DNA of 64,000 nucleotides. Origin: an uncultured Clostridia bacterium. Lineage in GTDB: Bacteria > Bacillota > Clostridia > Christensenellales > Borkfalkiaceae. Where the stretch lies: contig CANRIK010000018.1 of the NCBI GenBank assembly GCA_947630705.1, forward strand, positions 124,001 to 188,000. Direction: 5' to 3'. The notes below the pieces were generated by a model. It did no database searches, was not told the origin of the DNA, and saw only the letters and a program-made list of their open reading frames with translations. Below are positions 19,025 to 27,992 of this stretch, piece after piece. Both the position numbers and the translations under genes were made by a program. The stretch's first letter is position 1. Every line of letters starts with the position of its first letter.

Positions 19025-19059
19025 AAACGCGGCGCAGCAAATTGTTGCGCCGCGTTTTT
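19025..19059 (+). terminator. Strong terminator after yebC
   Basis: AAACGCGGCGCA at 19025-19036 pairs with TGCGCCGCGTTT at 19046-19057, and the stem extends inward through GCA/TTGT to a tiny loop, followed by T residues. A GC-rich intrinsic terminator. Confidence 0.9.
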
Positions 19060-19108
19060 ATAAAATTGCTTGAAAACCGGCTATTACAAAAATATAATAC
19101 TTTAAGGG

Positions 19109-19456
19109 GTGCATAGGTATGTTTTCGGAAAAACTTGTTTAAGCGAGAAAAACGAATATTTTTGGCAGTTTGCCGCAATTCAAAAGGCAAAGCAAGTTTT
19201 TGTCTTGATATGCGGTTTTTTGGCTATTATGAGTTTATGCGGCATCATATCCTTATCGGTTCAATTAATTCTGTATTTCTATAATTTAGTACATTACGGA
19301 ATTAACATAGCACCAATGATAGCGTTGATTGTGGGATTATTTGTTTTCAATTTACTGTTTGCCGGTTTATGCATATATCTGAAAATAATTATGTCTGCCC
19401 AATTCAATAGATGGCTTTATGACCGGAACATTTTAAGAACTTTAAAAATATTATAA
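19109..19456 (+). CDS. Small membrane protein, unknown function; start unclear or frameshifted
   Basis: An open frame of 115 codons with two strong membrane helices (about 31-55 and 68-94) and a basic C-terminal tail. I do not recognise a family. The start is a problem: TTGAAA at 19070 and TATAAT at 19093 form a good promoter that would begin the RNA near 19105, almost at the GTG at 19109. The well placed ATG at 19119, 9 bases after AAGGGG, is in another frame and stops after seven codons. Joining the two frames needs a -1 slip in the A run at 19129-19133. It may be a frameshifted gene, a sequencing error or a nearly leaderless GTG start. Confidence 0.45.
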   Translation: MHRYVFGKTCLSEKNEYFWQFAAIQKAKQVFVLICGFLAIMSLCGIISLSVQLILYFYNLVHYGINIAPMIALIVGLFVFNLLFAGLCIYLKIIMSAQFNRWLYDRNILRTLKIL

Positions 19457-19563
19457 AGATAGCGCATATATATAAATTTGTTGCGCAAGATATTTTTACA
19501 AGCGGCAACGCTTTAATATATATGCTTATCTGTTAAAGCGTTGTGCGTTTTGATGGATGAGCG

Positions 19564-19602
19564 AGGGAGTATCTCAATTTTGAGATGCTCCCTATGTATT
19601 TT
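19564..19602 (+). terminator. Hairpin, probable terminator before the solute-binding-like gene
   Basis: AGGGAGTATCTCA at 19564-19576 pairs with TGAGATGCTCCCT at 19581-19593 (one G-T pair), followed by a T-rich stretch. A second 11-bp inverted repeat, CAACGCTTTAA at 19506-19516 with TTAAAGCGTTG at 19533-19543, lies just before it in the same gap. Confidence 0.6.
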
Positions 19603-19629
19603 TATCGAAAAAAAATAATAAAATAATTT

Positions 19630-20556
19630 ATGATGCAAAAAAAGAACATAATTAAAAGAATTTTGCTGTTTATTGCATGTATTTCAATAATTGTAACCGC
19701 ATCTGTTCTGATATCGGTCAATGAAATCGAAAAAATTTCCGTTGCAGAAGAGGATGAAATGCAAATGTTATCCGTTTGGCAAATCGACAGCTTCGAGGGA
19801 GGCAAAGGTTCGAGAGCAAGCTATTTGCAGTCAATAGGAGACGAGTTTTCAAAACAAGACGGCTGTTATGTGCATGTGGTGACTTTAACGGCAGATGCGG
19901 CAAGAAAGAATCTTTCACTCGGAAATGTGCCCGATTTGATTTCTTATGGCGCTGGCACCTATGGAATCGAGACTTACATAAACGATAAGATTGCGTGTTA
20001 CAGCTGGGCGCACGGCGGATATTGTTTTATAACTTTGGACGAAAATGCGGATTTTGGCGACATATCGATAAAAAATACAGTTATAAATTGCGGAACGGAA
20101 AATTTAGTTAAGGCGGCGGCTCTGTTATGCGGCATAGGCGAAGCGGCATTGGAAAAACCTACATCTGCGTATGTAAGTTTATTGAACGGCAAATACAAAT
20201 ATTTATTGGGCACGCAAAGAGATATTTTCAGGCTTACGACAAGGGGAGCTTCATTCAAAATAAAGCCTGTAACTGAATTTAATGATTTGTACCAATTAAT
20301 TTCGATTACGTCAACCGAAACGGAAAAAAATTATAAAGCAAAAAAGTTTATCGAATTTCTCTTATCAAAGGAGTCGGACATAGTAAAAATAGGTTTGATG
20401 AATAATAAGAAAAATTATAACGATATTATGAGCGCAATGGAATGTATAGATTACAAATACAAGCTATCAAGTCCCGTGAGTAAAGATGCAAAAGAGCAAT
20501 TAAATAATGCAGTTTCAAATTCGGATATAAATTTATTGAAAAAATTACTTAAATAA
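19630..20556 (+). CDS. Membrane-anchored solute-binding-protein-like protein (orphan)
   Basis: A 308-residue protein with an N-terminal membrane anchor or uncleaved signal (ILLFIACISIIVTASVLISV). The rest resembles the extracellular family 1 solute-binding fold: LSVWQIDSFEGGKGSRASYLQSIGDEF and VPDLISYGAG near 100-106 look like sugar-binding protein segments. There is a cysteine within the hydrophobic stretch but the hydrophobic run continues past it, so it is probably not a lipobox. No ABC permease or ATPase is near. No Shine-Dalgarno precedes either ATG (19630, 19633). Function as a sensor or transporter partner is open. Confidence 0.6.
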   Translation: MMQKKNIIKRILLFIACISIIVTASVLISVNEIEKISVAEEDEMQMLSVWQIDSFEGGKGSRASYLQSIGDEFSKQDGCYVHVVTLTADAARKNLSLGNVPDLISYGAGTYGIETYINDKIACYSWAHGGYCFITLDENADFGDISIKNTVINCGTENLVKAAALLCGIGEAALEKPTSAYVSLLNGKYKYLLGTQRDIFRLTTRGASFKIKPVTEFNDLYQLISITSTETEKNYKAKKFIEFLLSKESDIVKIGLMNNKKNYNDIMSAMECIDYKYKLSSPVSKDAKEQLNNAVSNSDINLLKKLLK

Positions 20557-20604
20557 TTGAAATAAGAATTAAAAAATGATAAAATAAAGGAGTAAACCTA
20601 TACA

Positions 20605-21501
20605 GTGGAATATTGGCGTCGGATTTTAAGAAAAATCAGCAGTATAGAAAACTTTGATATCTCTTCGCATACTACATACGGAACAGGCGGTAAATGCAAA
20701 ATTGCATATTTTCCCAAAGACGAAGAGGAAGCAATGGAAGTATTCAGGATTCTTTCGGCAGCCAATGTAAAATTTTTTGTATTGGGGAACGGATCGAATG
20801 TCCTTGTGTCCGATGATTATTACGACGGCGCAGTTATTTGTACGGAAAATTTAAATAAAATAACGAAAGTCGGCGAAGATAAAATCTTATGTCAAAGCGG
20901 CGTAAAGGTATCAAAGTTTCTTGAATTTTGCGTAGAAAACGGTTTGAGCGAAATGGAGTTTTTGGTCGGAATACCGGCCACAATGGGCGGAGTGGCATAC
21001 ATGAATGCCGGCGCCGGCGGTAAATATATTTCCGACACTTTGTTAAATTGTCGTGTCTTTGACGGTAATTTACATATTTTTTCAAATAAAATATGTAAAT
21101 TTGGATATAAATATAGTACTATGCGTGACATAAAATGCTTGATTTTAGACTGTACATTTAAATTGAGTCGCGCGGAACCTTCGCTTATAAAAGAAAATTT
21201 GAGCAAATTTATTGAAATGAGACGTAATCTGCCAAAGGGCAAAACCTGCGGCTGTGTATTTAAAAATCCTTCGGGTGGAAACGCCGGAAGATTGATAGAA
21301 GAATGCGGTCTTAAAGGTTATCGCTTGGGGGGAGCGGTTGTAAGCGATTATCACGCGAATTTTATTGTAAATTGCGGTAGTTCGGCAAATGAAATTTATT
21401 CGCTTATTAAATATGTTAAGGACGTTGTTTTTAAAAAGACCGGCGTGCTTCTCTGCGAGGAAGTTGTGTACATAGGAGATTTTAATGATACTGACTGCTG
21501 A
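20605..21501 (+). CDS. murB: UDP-N-acetylenolpyruvoylglucosamine reductase
   Basis: FAD enzyme that makes UDP-N-acetylmuramate, the second committed step of peptidoglycan synthesis. The 298 residues include the FAD-binding FFVLGNGSNVLVSD and GIPATMGGVAYMNAGA segments, CGCVFKNP with the catalytic region, and the C-terminal GYRLGGAVVSDYHANFIVN. The start is GTG at 20605, with AGGAG at 20588-20592. It overlaps the PHP gene by 17 bases. Confidence 0.95.
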   Translation: MEYWRRILRKISSIENFDISSHTTYGTGGKCKIAYFPKDEEEAMEVFRILSAANVKFFVLGNGSNVLVSDDYYDGAVICTENLNKITKVGEDKILCQSGVKVSKFLEFCVENGLSEMEFLVGIPATMGGVAYMNAGAGGKYISDTLLNCRVFDGNLHIFSNKICKFGYKYSTMRDIKCLILDCTFKLSRAEPSLIKENLSKFIEMRRNLPKGKTCGCVFKNPSGGNAGRLIEECGLKGYRLGGAVVSDYHANFIVNCGSSANEIYSLIKYVKDVVFKKTGVLLCEEVVYIGDFNDTDC

Positions 21502-22261
21502 TTTTCATACGCATACACCGTATTCTCACGGTAAGAATACTGTTCTTGAAAATGCTCGCGCGGCGAAAAAAGCCGGATTGAAGCAGATAGCTATCACCGA
21601 TCATGGATTCAATCATCTTTTATTTGGATTAAAGCGCAAAAAATTAGGAGAATTGCGCGCCGAATGTATCGAAGCCGAAAAATTGACCGGAGTCAGAGTG
21701 CTCATGGGTATGGAGAGCAATTTGATTTCTTTGGACGGCGATACGGATATGAAGAGAGATGATTGGGGATTTTTCGATATATATTTGTGCGGTATTCACG
21801 AAGTTTTGAAATATAAGCGGTTTTCGGATATGTACAATATAATGTTCAAGAATTATACGGCGTACAAATTCGGCAAAAAACCTTCCGGCAAAGTTATTGA
21901 AAATACCACAAAGGCTTATATTAATGCCATAGAAAATAACCCGATAGACATTTTGACCCATATCAATTACAAATGCTATTGTGATTTAGAGGAAGTGGCT
22001 CATTGTTGCGCGGAATACGGTACTTATATTGAAATCAATACAAAGAAACGTCATATTTCCGCCGAGGAACTGAATATCATGGCCTCTACCGGCGTTAAAT
22101 TCGTAATCGATTCCGACGCACATTCTGCCGATAGAGTGGCGGATACAAAGATTGCCGAAGAATTGTTAAAAGAGGCGGAAGTTCCTTTGGAAGCAATAGA
22201 TAATATCGACGGCAGACTTCCCAAATTCAGATTTGAAGAATATAAAAGAAAGAATTTGTAA
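21485..22261 (+). CDS. PHP domain metal-dependent phosphoesterase (YcdX-like)
   Basis: A 258-residue stand-alone PHP protein with the metal-binding motifs DFHTHTPYSHG (7-17), ITDHGFNHL, ILTHIN and DSDAHSADRV. Such proteins hydrolyse phosphomonoesters; related YcdX and histidinol phosphatases share the fold. AGGAGA about 6 bases upstream of the ATG lies inside murB. The position between murB and whiA matches clostridial gene order, but the rapZ and yvcK genes often found here are absent. Confidence 0.88.
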   Translation: MILTADFHTHTPYSHGKNTVLENARAAKKAGLKQIAITDHGFNHLLFGLKRKKLGELRAECIEAEKLTGVRVLMGMESNLISLDGDTDMKRDDWGFFDIYLCGIHEVLKYKRFSDMYNIMFKNYTAYKFGKKPSGKVIENTTKAYINAIENNPIDILTHINYKCYCDLEEVAHCCAEYGTYIEINTKKRHISAEELNIMASTGVKFVIDSDAHSADRVADTKIAEELLKEAEVPLEAIDNIDGRLPKFRFEEYKRKNL

Positions 22262-22262
22262 A

Positions 22263-23216
22263 ATGTTGAATTTTACCGAAGAAATTAAAAATGAAATAAT
22301 AAATACGCCTATAACATCTAAAAAATGCGCCGTCTGTATGCTTTCTGCATTTATTCGGACAAGCGGCAGCGTTATATCGAGAGACGGTATTTACGGATTT
22401 GAAATCGTTACGGAAAATGAGCGAACGGCAGAGTTTTTCAGCGACATGTGCGAAAATATCTTCGGACTCGGCTTGACTGTTTCGGGCGCAAAATTCGATT
22501 TGTTGAGCGGAAGGGACAAGTTGGTTTTCGAGTGCCTCGGCAAAAATTCTGAAAATTTTTTAAAAGAGTCGGGTATCATTGGCGAGGACAAAGACGGCAA
22601 ATATTTGATTTTCGGCATAAATTCTTCTGTCGCAGACGGTGAAGAGACAATGATTTCATACGTTAAAGGCGCATTTTTGGGCGGCGGAAGCTGTACATTG
22701 CCGTCTGAAAACACTTATAGCAGAACGGGCTATCATTTTGAAATTGTATTCTTCAACAAAAACGTTGCCGGGGATTTTTGTGATATTTTGGCCGAATTCG
22801 AAGTTTTGTCTAAACTTGTATCGAGAAAAGATTCCGCCGTTGTTTATGTAAAGAGCAAAGAGGTCATATCGGATATTTTAAATCTCATGTCATGCAGTCG
22901 CAGTCTCGAAAAGCTCAACAGAGTGGCAGAGATAAAGGACAGACAGAATAACGCAAATCGCGTTCTGAATTGTTCTGTGTCGAATATCGATAAAACGGTG
23001 ATGGCCTCGGTCAAGCAAGTTCAGGCAATAGAAATAATTTCACAGACAATAGGGCTTAAAAGCCTCGATAAGCCTGTATTCGACGTAGCAATGTGTCGCC
23101 TTGCGGATAAAAACGCCTCAATGCGAGAGCTCTCGGACAGGCTCAATATTTCAAAGAGCTGTTTAAATCACAGAATGAGAAAAATTCTTGAAATCGCGCA
23201 GTCTCTTCAAGATTAA
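22263..23216 (+). CDS. whiA: WhiA-family DNA-binding protein
   Basis: A 317-residue WhiA homologue: an N-terminal LAGLIDADG-like domain (CCAVCML-type start KKCAVCMLSAFIRTSGS, and YVKGAFLGGGSCTLP) and a C-terminal helix-turn-helix (LADKNASMRELSDRLNISKSCLNHRMRKI). In Streptomyces WhiA controls sporulation division genes; in Firmicutes it binds DNA and affects cell division. I choose the ATG at 22263, one base after the PHP stop; a TTG in frame 30 bases upstream is inside that gene. Confidence 0.95.
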   Translation: MLNFTEEIKNEIINTPITSKKCAVCMLSAFIRTSGSVISRDGIYGFEIVTENERTAEFFSDMCENIFGLGLTVSGAKFDLLSGRDKLVFECLGKNSENFLKESGIIGEDKDGKYLIFGINSSVADGEETMISYVKGAFLGGGSCTLPSENTYSRTGYHFEIVFFNKNVAGDFCDILAEFEVLSKLVSRKDSAVVYVKSKEVISDILNLMSCSRSLEKLNRVAEIKDRQNNANRVLNCSVSNIDKTVMASVKQVQAIEIISQTIGLKSLDKPVFDVAMCRLADKNASMRELSDRLNISKSCLNHRMRKILEIAQSLQD

Positions 23217-23224
23217 GGTAGTAT

Positions 23225-26200
23225 ATGACTGATTTTGTACATTTGCATCTCCATACGGAATATTCGTTATTGGACGGCGCCTGTAAAATCGATAATTTAA
23301 TAAATCACTGCAAGGCGAATGGTATCGATACCGTATGTATAACCGACCATGGGAATATGTACGGGACGTTGCAACTTGCAGAGAAGGCTTCCGTTGCAGG
23401 CATTAAATACATAATAGGTTGTGAATTTTATTTGACAAAGGATATGCTCGACAAAAGTTCGAATACTGCCGAGCATCTCATTTTGCTTGCAAAAAACAAG
23501 GTTGGCTATAAAAATCTCGTCCAATTAGATTCCATGGCGTTCGTAGACGGATTTTATTATAAACCCAAAATCGATTATAAAGTTTTAAAAGAACACTCCG
23601 AAGGAGTCATTTGTCTGTCAGCGTGTCTTGCCGGAGGCATTCCGAGAAGATTGCTCGCCGGCGATTATGAAGGCGCAAAGGAGCTTGCTCTCTACTTAAA
23701 GGGGATATTCGGCGAAGATTTTTATATTGAAATACAAAATCACGGTATTGAGGACGAGAAAAGAGTTTTGCCTCTTTTAATTAAACTTGCAAACGAAATC
23801 GATGTTGAACTCGTAGCTACAAACGATGTTCATTACATTGATAAGTCCGATTCGGAAATGCAGGACGTTCTGATGTGTATTCAGATGAAAAAACAGCTGG
23901 ATGACCCAAAGCGAATGAAGTTTGAAACGCAGGAATTTTATTTTAAAACAGGCGACCAGATGGCGGCATTGTTTCCGAATGTGCCGCAAGCCATCTCGAA
24001 TACGCGAGTAATAGCTGATAAGGTCACGGAACCGGCTTTTAATCTCGATAAAAAGGGATATCCCATTAAAGATACTTCGCTTATACCGATGTTTACCGCG
24101 CCCGACGGGATGACGTCCGAACAGTATTTGCGTAAGTTGACCGACGTGGGATTGAAAAAGAGATACGGTACTCCTACAAAACGCGAGCTTGACAGGGCGG
24201 AGTATGAACTCGGTATAATTTGCGGAATGGGATATGCGGATTATTATCTTGTAGTTTGGGACTTTATAAACTGGTCAAAAGAACACGGAATTCCCGTCGG
24301 TCCCGGCAGAGGATCGGGAGTCAGCTCAATCGTGGCTTATTCGATAGGTATTACAGACGTTGAACCGTTACAGTACGACCTTCTTTTTGAAAGATTTTTA
24401 AATCCGGACCGCGTTTCCATGCCCGATTTCGACATTGACTTCTGCACGGAAAGACGCGAAGAGACTATTGAGTATGTAAGACAGAAATATGGCAAAGAAA
24501 ACGTCTGTCAGATAGTTACTTTTGGCACAATGGCCGCAAAAAACTCGATAAAAGACGTAGGCAGAGTTATGCGTGTGCCGTATTCGGAAACTGACAGGCT
24601 TACTAAAATTATGGACGGCAAGACCTCTATCAGCGATTTGCTTGGACGGCGCATTGACGGCGCGCAGGCGAAATATGAGGCCGAGCATGACGAGGATAAA
24701 AAGCAGGAACTCAAACAGAAATTGGACGATCTGAAAAGCGTTAAGAATAAAGAGTTCTGCGATATTTACGAATCTGACGATACATTGAGAAGAGTTATAG
24801 ATATGGCTCTTAAAATAGAAGGCATGCCCAGACAGACGGGTATGCATGCCGCCGGAGTAGTAATCTGCCAAAAGCGGATAGCCGACAACGTGCCTCTTTC
24901 GCGAAACGGAGACGATATAACCACACAGTTTGTCGCAAAAGAAATTGAGTCGCTCGGAATGCTCAAAATGGACTTCCTTGCGCTTGTAACGCTGACTGAT
25001 ATAAAAAAATGCGTCGATTATATAAAAGAGAATCATAATGAAGATATCGATTTCAACAAAATAGGCTATACGGACGAGGGCGCATATCAGTTGATTGCCG
25101 AAGGAGATACCGACGGAGTATTCCAGCTTGAAGCCGGCGGCATGAAGAGGTTTATGAAAACCTTAAAGCCGGACTGTTTGGAAGATTTGATAGCGGGAGT
25201 CTCTCTGTATCGCCCGGGTCCCATGAAGTTTATCGATAAATTCTGTAACAGGAAGCATGGCATAGAAGATATAAAGTACGACTGTCCGCAGGAGGAAAAA
25301 ATACTTAAAGTCACCTACGGAATACCCGTTTATCAGGAACAAGTCATGCAGATTTTTCAGGATTTGGCCGGATTTTCGCTTGGAGAAGCGGATCTGGTCC
25401 GTCGCGCAATGGGCAAGAAAGACAAGAAAACGCTTATGGCGCAAAAGGAAAAGTTTATTAACGGCGGAATAAGCGATATTAACGGCTCCGAAATCAAAGG
25501 ATGCATACACAATGGAATTTCGGCCGAAATTGCAAATAAAATTTTCGGAGATATGGAGGGCTTCGCCTCTTATGCGTTCAACAAATCGCACGCGGCGGCT
25601 TACGGAACGCTTGCATATCAGACCGCATGGTTGAAAAAGTATTATTGCAAAGAATTTATATGCGCATTGTTAAATAACCGCCTCAATAAGATAGACGAAA
25701 TAACTAAATATGTTCTATATCTCAAAGATAAAGGATTTAAAGTTTTGCCTCCGGATATCAATAAAAGCAAGACATTCTTCAAAGTAGAAGACAACGGCAT
25801 AAGATTCGGACTGTCGGCGTTAAAAGGTATCGGGCAGGGCGTAATAGACGTAATAATAGAAGAGAGAACAGAAAACGGACTTTTTAAGGATTTTCCGGAC
25901 TTCGTTTTGCGTTGCACGAATGCACTCAACGAAAAACAGCAAAACGGAGTTTCGGCAGGAACTTTGAATTCGAGATTGATTGAAGGATTGATATATTCCG
26001 GTGCATTCGATGAAATGGGCGTAAAGCGTTCGCAGCTTGCAAAGATTTATGAACCGCTCTGTGCACGGGCGAAAATTATAGGCAAACAACATTCGAGCGC
26101 GCAGATGAGCTTTTTCGGCGATATCCTCGAAGAAGAGAAACTTGACGTAACGTATCCAGATATTCCGGAGTTTGAGTTAAATGAGAAACTAGCTCTTGAA

Positions 26201-26851
26201 AAGGAGGTATTGGGCGTTTATGTAAGCGGCCATCCGTTTGAAAAATACATGAACGCATTTCCGGATTGCACATTTAACTGCTCGCTTCTCGATGATTATG
26301 TCGAAGATGAGGAAGGAATACGTACATATAATCAACTTCAAGACGGTATGCATATTACTATGTCAGGCATAATTGCCTCATATAGGCGCACGACTACAAA
26401 GCGTGGCGCATATATGGCGTTTTTGAATCTCGAAGATGTGTATGGTAGTTTGGAGTGCGTATGTTTTCCCACTGTTTTCGAAAAATTCAAGGGGATTATT
26501 GCCAATGATAAAATCGTAAAGATAAACGGAAAACTCGACGTCAATGAGAAAGGTATTTCATGTATCATCGACGAGGTTTTCGATATTAAATTTGAAGAAA
26601 ATAACTCGTCAGAAGAAAATATTAGTAAGTCTGCGGCTACTTTGTGGTTGAATGCCAGCGCTCTTGACGACGATAATTTCAATGATTTGATTTCAGTACT
26701 TGATAATTATCGCGGAGAGCTTCCATGCAAAATAGTCAGAGGCGAAGGACGATTTAAACTTCCTTACGGAGTGAACTATTGCAGGGGGTTGCTTGCCGAG
26801 CTCTATTCATTTTTGGAGCAACGCGATGTCAAATACGTTGAATCCAAATAA
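23225..26851 (+). CDS. dnaE: DNA polymerase III subunit alpha (DnaE)
   Basis: A 1208-residue C-family replicative polymerase. Domains in order: N-terminal PHP (HLHLHTEYSLLDG), palm with the catalytic aspartates in PDFDIDFC near 400, thumb and fingers (GPGRGSGVSS, RQTGMHAAGVVI, GIPVYQEQVMQI), the helix-hairpin-helix region, and a C-terminal OB fold (HITMSGIIASYRRTTTKRG). Bacillota usually also carry PolC, which is not in this window. The gene sits in the murB-whiA-dnaE-pfkA arrangement known from Clostridia. Confidence 0.97.
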   Translation: MTDFVHLHLHTEYSLLDGACKIDNLINHCKANGIDTVCITDHGNMYGTLQLAEKASVAGIKYIIGCEFYLTKDMLDKSSNTAEHLILLAKNKVGYKNLVQLDSMAFVDGFYYKPKIDYKVLKEHSEGVICLSACLAGGIPRRLLAGDYEGAKELALYLKGIFGEDFYIEIQNHGIEDEKRVLPLLIKLANEIDVELVATNDVHYIDKSDSEMQDVLMCIQMKKQLDDPKRMKFETQEFYFKTGDQMAALFPNVPQAISNTRVIADKVTEPAFNLDKKGYPIKDTSLIPMFTAPDGMTSEQYLRKLTDVGLKKRYGTPTKRELDRAEYELGIICGMGYADYYLVVWDFINWSKEHGIPVGPGRGSGVSSIVAYSIGITDVEPLQYDLLFERFLNPDRVSMPDFDIDFCTERREETIEYVRQKYGKENVCQIVTFGTMAAKNSIKDVGRVMRVPYSETDRLTKIMDGKTSISDLLGRRIDGAQAKYEAEHDEDKKQELKQKLDDLKSVKNKEFCDIYESDDTLRRVIDMALKIEGMPRQTGMHAAGVVICQKRIADNVPLSRNGDDITTQFVAKEIESLGMLKMDFLALVTLTDIKKCVDYIKENHNEDIDFNKIGYTDEGAYQLIAEGDTDGVFQLEAGGMKRFMKTLKPDCLEDLIAGVSLYRPGPMKFIDKFCNRKHGIEDIKYDCPQEEKILKVTYGIPVYQEQVMQIFQDLAGFSLGEADLVRRAMGKKDKKTLMAQKEKFINGGISDINGSEIKGCIHNGISAEIANKIFGDMEGFASYAFNKSHAAAYGTLAYQTAWLKKYYCKEFICALLNNRLNKIDEITKYVLYLKDKGFKVLPPDINKSKTFFKVEDNGIRFGLSALKGIGQGVIDVIIEERTENGLFKDFPDFVLRCTNALNEKQQNGVSAGTLNSRLIEGLIYSGAFDEMGVKRSQLAKIYEPLCARAKIIGKQHSSAQMSFFGDILEEEKLDVTYPDIPEFELNEKLALEKEVLGVYVSGHPFEKYMNAFPDCTFNCSLLDDYVEDEEGIRTYNQLQDGMHITMSGIIASYRRTTTKRGAYMAFLNLEDVYGSLECVCFPTVFEKFKGIIANDKIVKINGKLDVNEKGISCIIDEVFDIKFEENNSSEENISKSAATLWLNASALDDDNFNDLISVLDNYRGELPCKIVRGEGRFKLPYGVNYCRGLLAELYSFLEQRDVKYVESK

Positions 26852-26865
26852 TTTTTAAAAAAGTG

Positions 26866-26894
26866 TTGTATTTTACAATTTGATTTGTTATAAT
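26866..26894 (+). promoter_or_regulatory. Promoter of pfkA
   Basis: TTGTAT at 26866-26871 and TATAAT at 26889-26894 with a 17-base spacer. The leader that follows contains a hairpin: GTTCCGTGC with GCACGAAAC, one mismatch, ahead of the GGAGG of pfkA. Confidence 0.7.
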
Positions 26895-26975
26895 ATTAAA
26901 TGGATACGATGAGATTTTGTGTTCCGTGCGTGTTTAAGGGGGCGGCACGAAACATATAGTGTGTGGAGGTATGAT

Positions 26976-27938
26976 ATGAAAAGAATCGGCTTGCTTACCA
27001 GCGGCGGCGACGCTCCCGGAATGAATGCCTGCATAAGAGCTGTTGTTCGTACGGCGATTTACTTCGGTATGGAGGTCTATGGAATCGAGCGCGGCTATCA
27101 GGGATTAATCGACGACGAAATGATTCCTTTGGAAATGCGTTCGGTCTCCGATATAGTACAGAGAGGCGGAACCAAACTTCGTACTGCTCGCTGTCTTGAA
27201 ATGCTCACCAAAGAAGGTCAGAAGAAAGCTGTAAAAACTCTTGAAGCGCGTGGAATCGACGGGCTTGTTGTTATAGGCGGCGACGGCTCTTTCAGAGGCG
27301 CTAAATGCTTGTCGGAAGAATACGGCGTACCTACGATAGGGATTCCCGGTACAATCGACAACGACCTTGAATATACGGATTATACGCTGGGCTTCGATAC
27401 CGCTGTAAATACTTGTATCGACGTTATAAATAAATTGCGCGATACCATGACCTCTCACGAAAGAATTTCCGTTGTGGAAGTTATGGGGCGCAGATGCGGC
27501 GATATAGCTTTATATGCCGGAATTGCAAGCGGCGCAGAAATTATAGTAGTTCCCGAAGTTGTGTTTGACCTTGACGATATTGTTATGAAAATCAACCGTT
27601 CGAGGGCGAATGGAAAACATTCAAATATTATCGTCGTAGCAGAGGGAGTTTGTACCGCAGACGAATTTGCAAAGCAGTTACAGTCGGTAACGACATATTC
27701 GGTTCGTCCCACGACGATCGGTCATATTCAACGCGGCGGTTCGCCTTCAATGGCCGACAGAATGTTGGCGGCTCAATTCGGAAATAAGGCGGTCAGACTT
27801 CTTAATGACGGCATAGGCAACAGAGTTGTCGGCATTCATAAAAATGAAATTATCGACATGGATATTATCGAGGCAGTTAGTATGAAGAAGAAGTTCAATT
27901 ACGAGCTTTACGAAACTCTTCAAATGATTTCGATGTAA
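26976..27938 (+). CDS. pfkA: ATP-dependent 6-phosphofructokinase
   Basis: Commits fructose 6-phosphate to glycolysis. The 320 residues match the bacterial PfkA length. Seen: LLTSGGDAPGMN (ATP site), VVIGGDGSFRGA, GIPGTIDNDL with the catalytic TIDND, and HIQRGGSPSMADR. The ATG at 26976 has GGAGG 6 bases upstream; open frame upstream is non-conserved. It has its own promoter, and a terminator follows the gene, so it is monocistronic. Confidence 0.97.
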   Translation: MKRIGLLTSGGDAPGMNACIRAVVRTAIYFGMEVYGIERGYQGLIDDEMIPLEMRSVSDIVQRGGTKLRTARCLEMLTKEGQKKAVKTLEARGIDGLVVIGGDGSFRGAKCLSEEYGVPTIGIPGTIDNDLEYTDYTLGFDTAVNTCIDVINKLRDTMTSHERISVVEVMGRRCGDIALYAGIASGAEIIVVPEVVFDLDDIVMKINRSRANGKHSNIIVVAEGVCTADEFAKQLQSVTTYSVRPTTIGHIQRGGSPSMADRMLAAQFGNKAVRLLNDGIGNRVVGIHKNEIIDMDIIEAVSMKKKFNYELYETLQMISM

Positions 27939-27942
27939 TTGT

Positions 27943-27970
27943 AAGGCCGCTTTGTTTAAGCGGCCTTTTT
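27943..27970 (+). terminator. Terminator after pfkA
   Basis: AAGGCCGCTT at 27943-27952 pairs with AAGCGGCCTT at 27958-27967 across a 5-base loop and runs into T residues. Confidence 0.88.
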
Positions 27971-27992
27971 TAAGAAATAAGGGGAAAAAATA

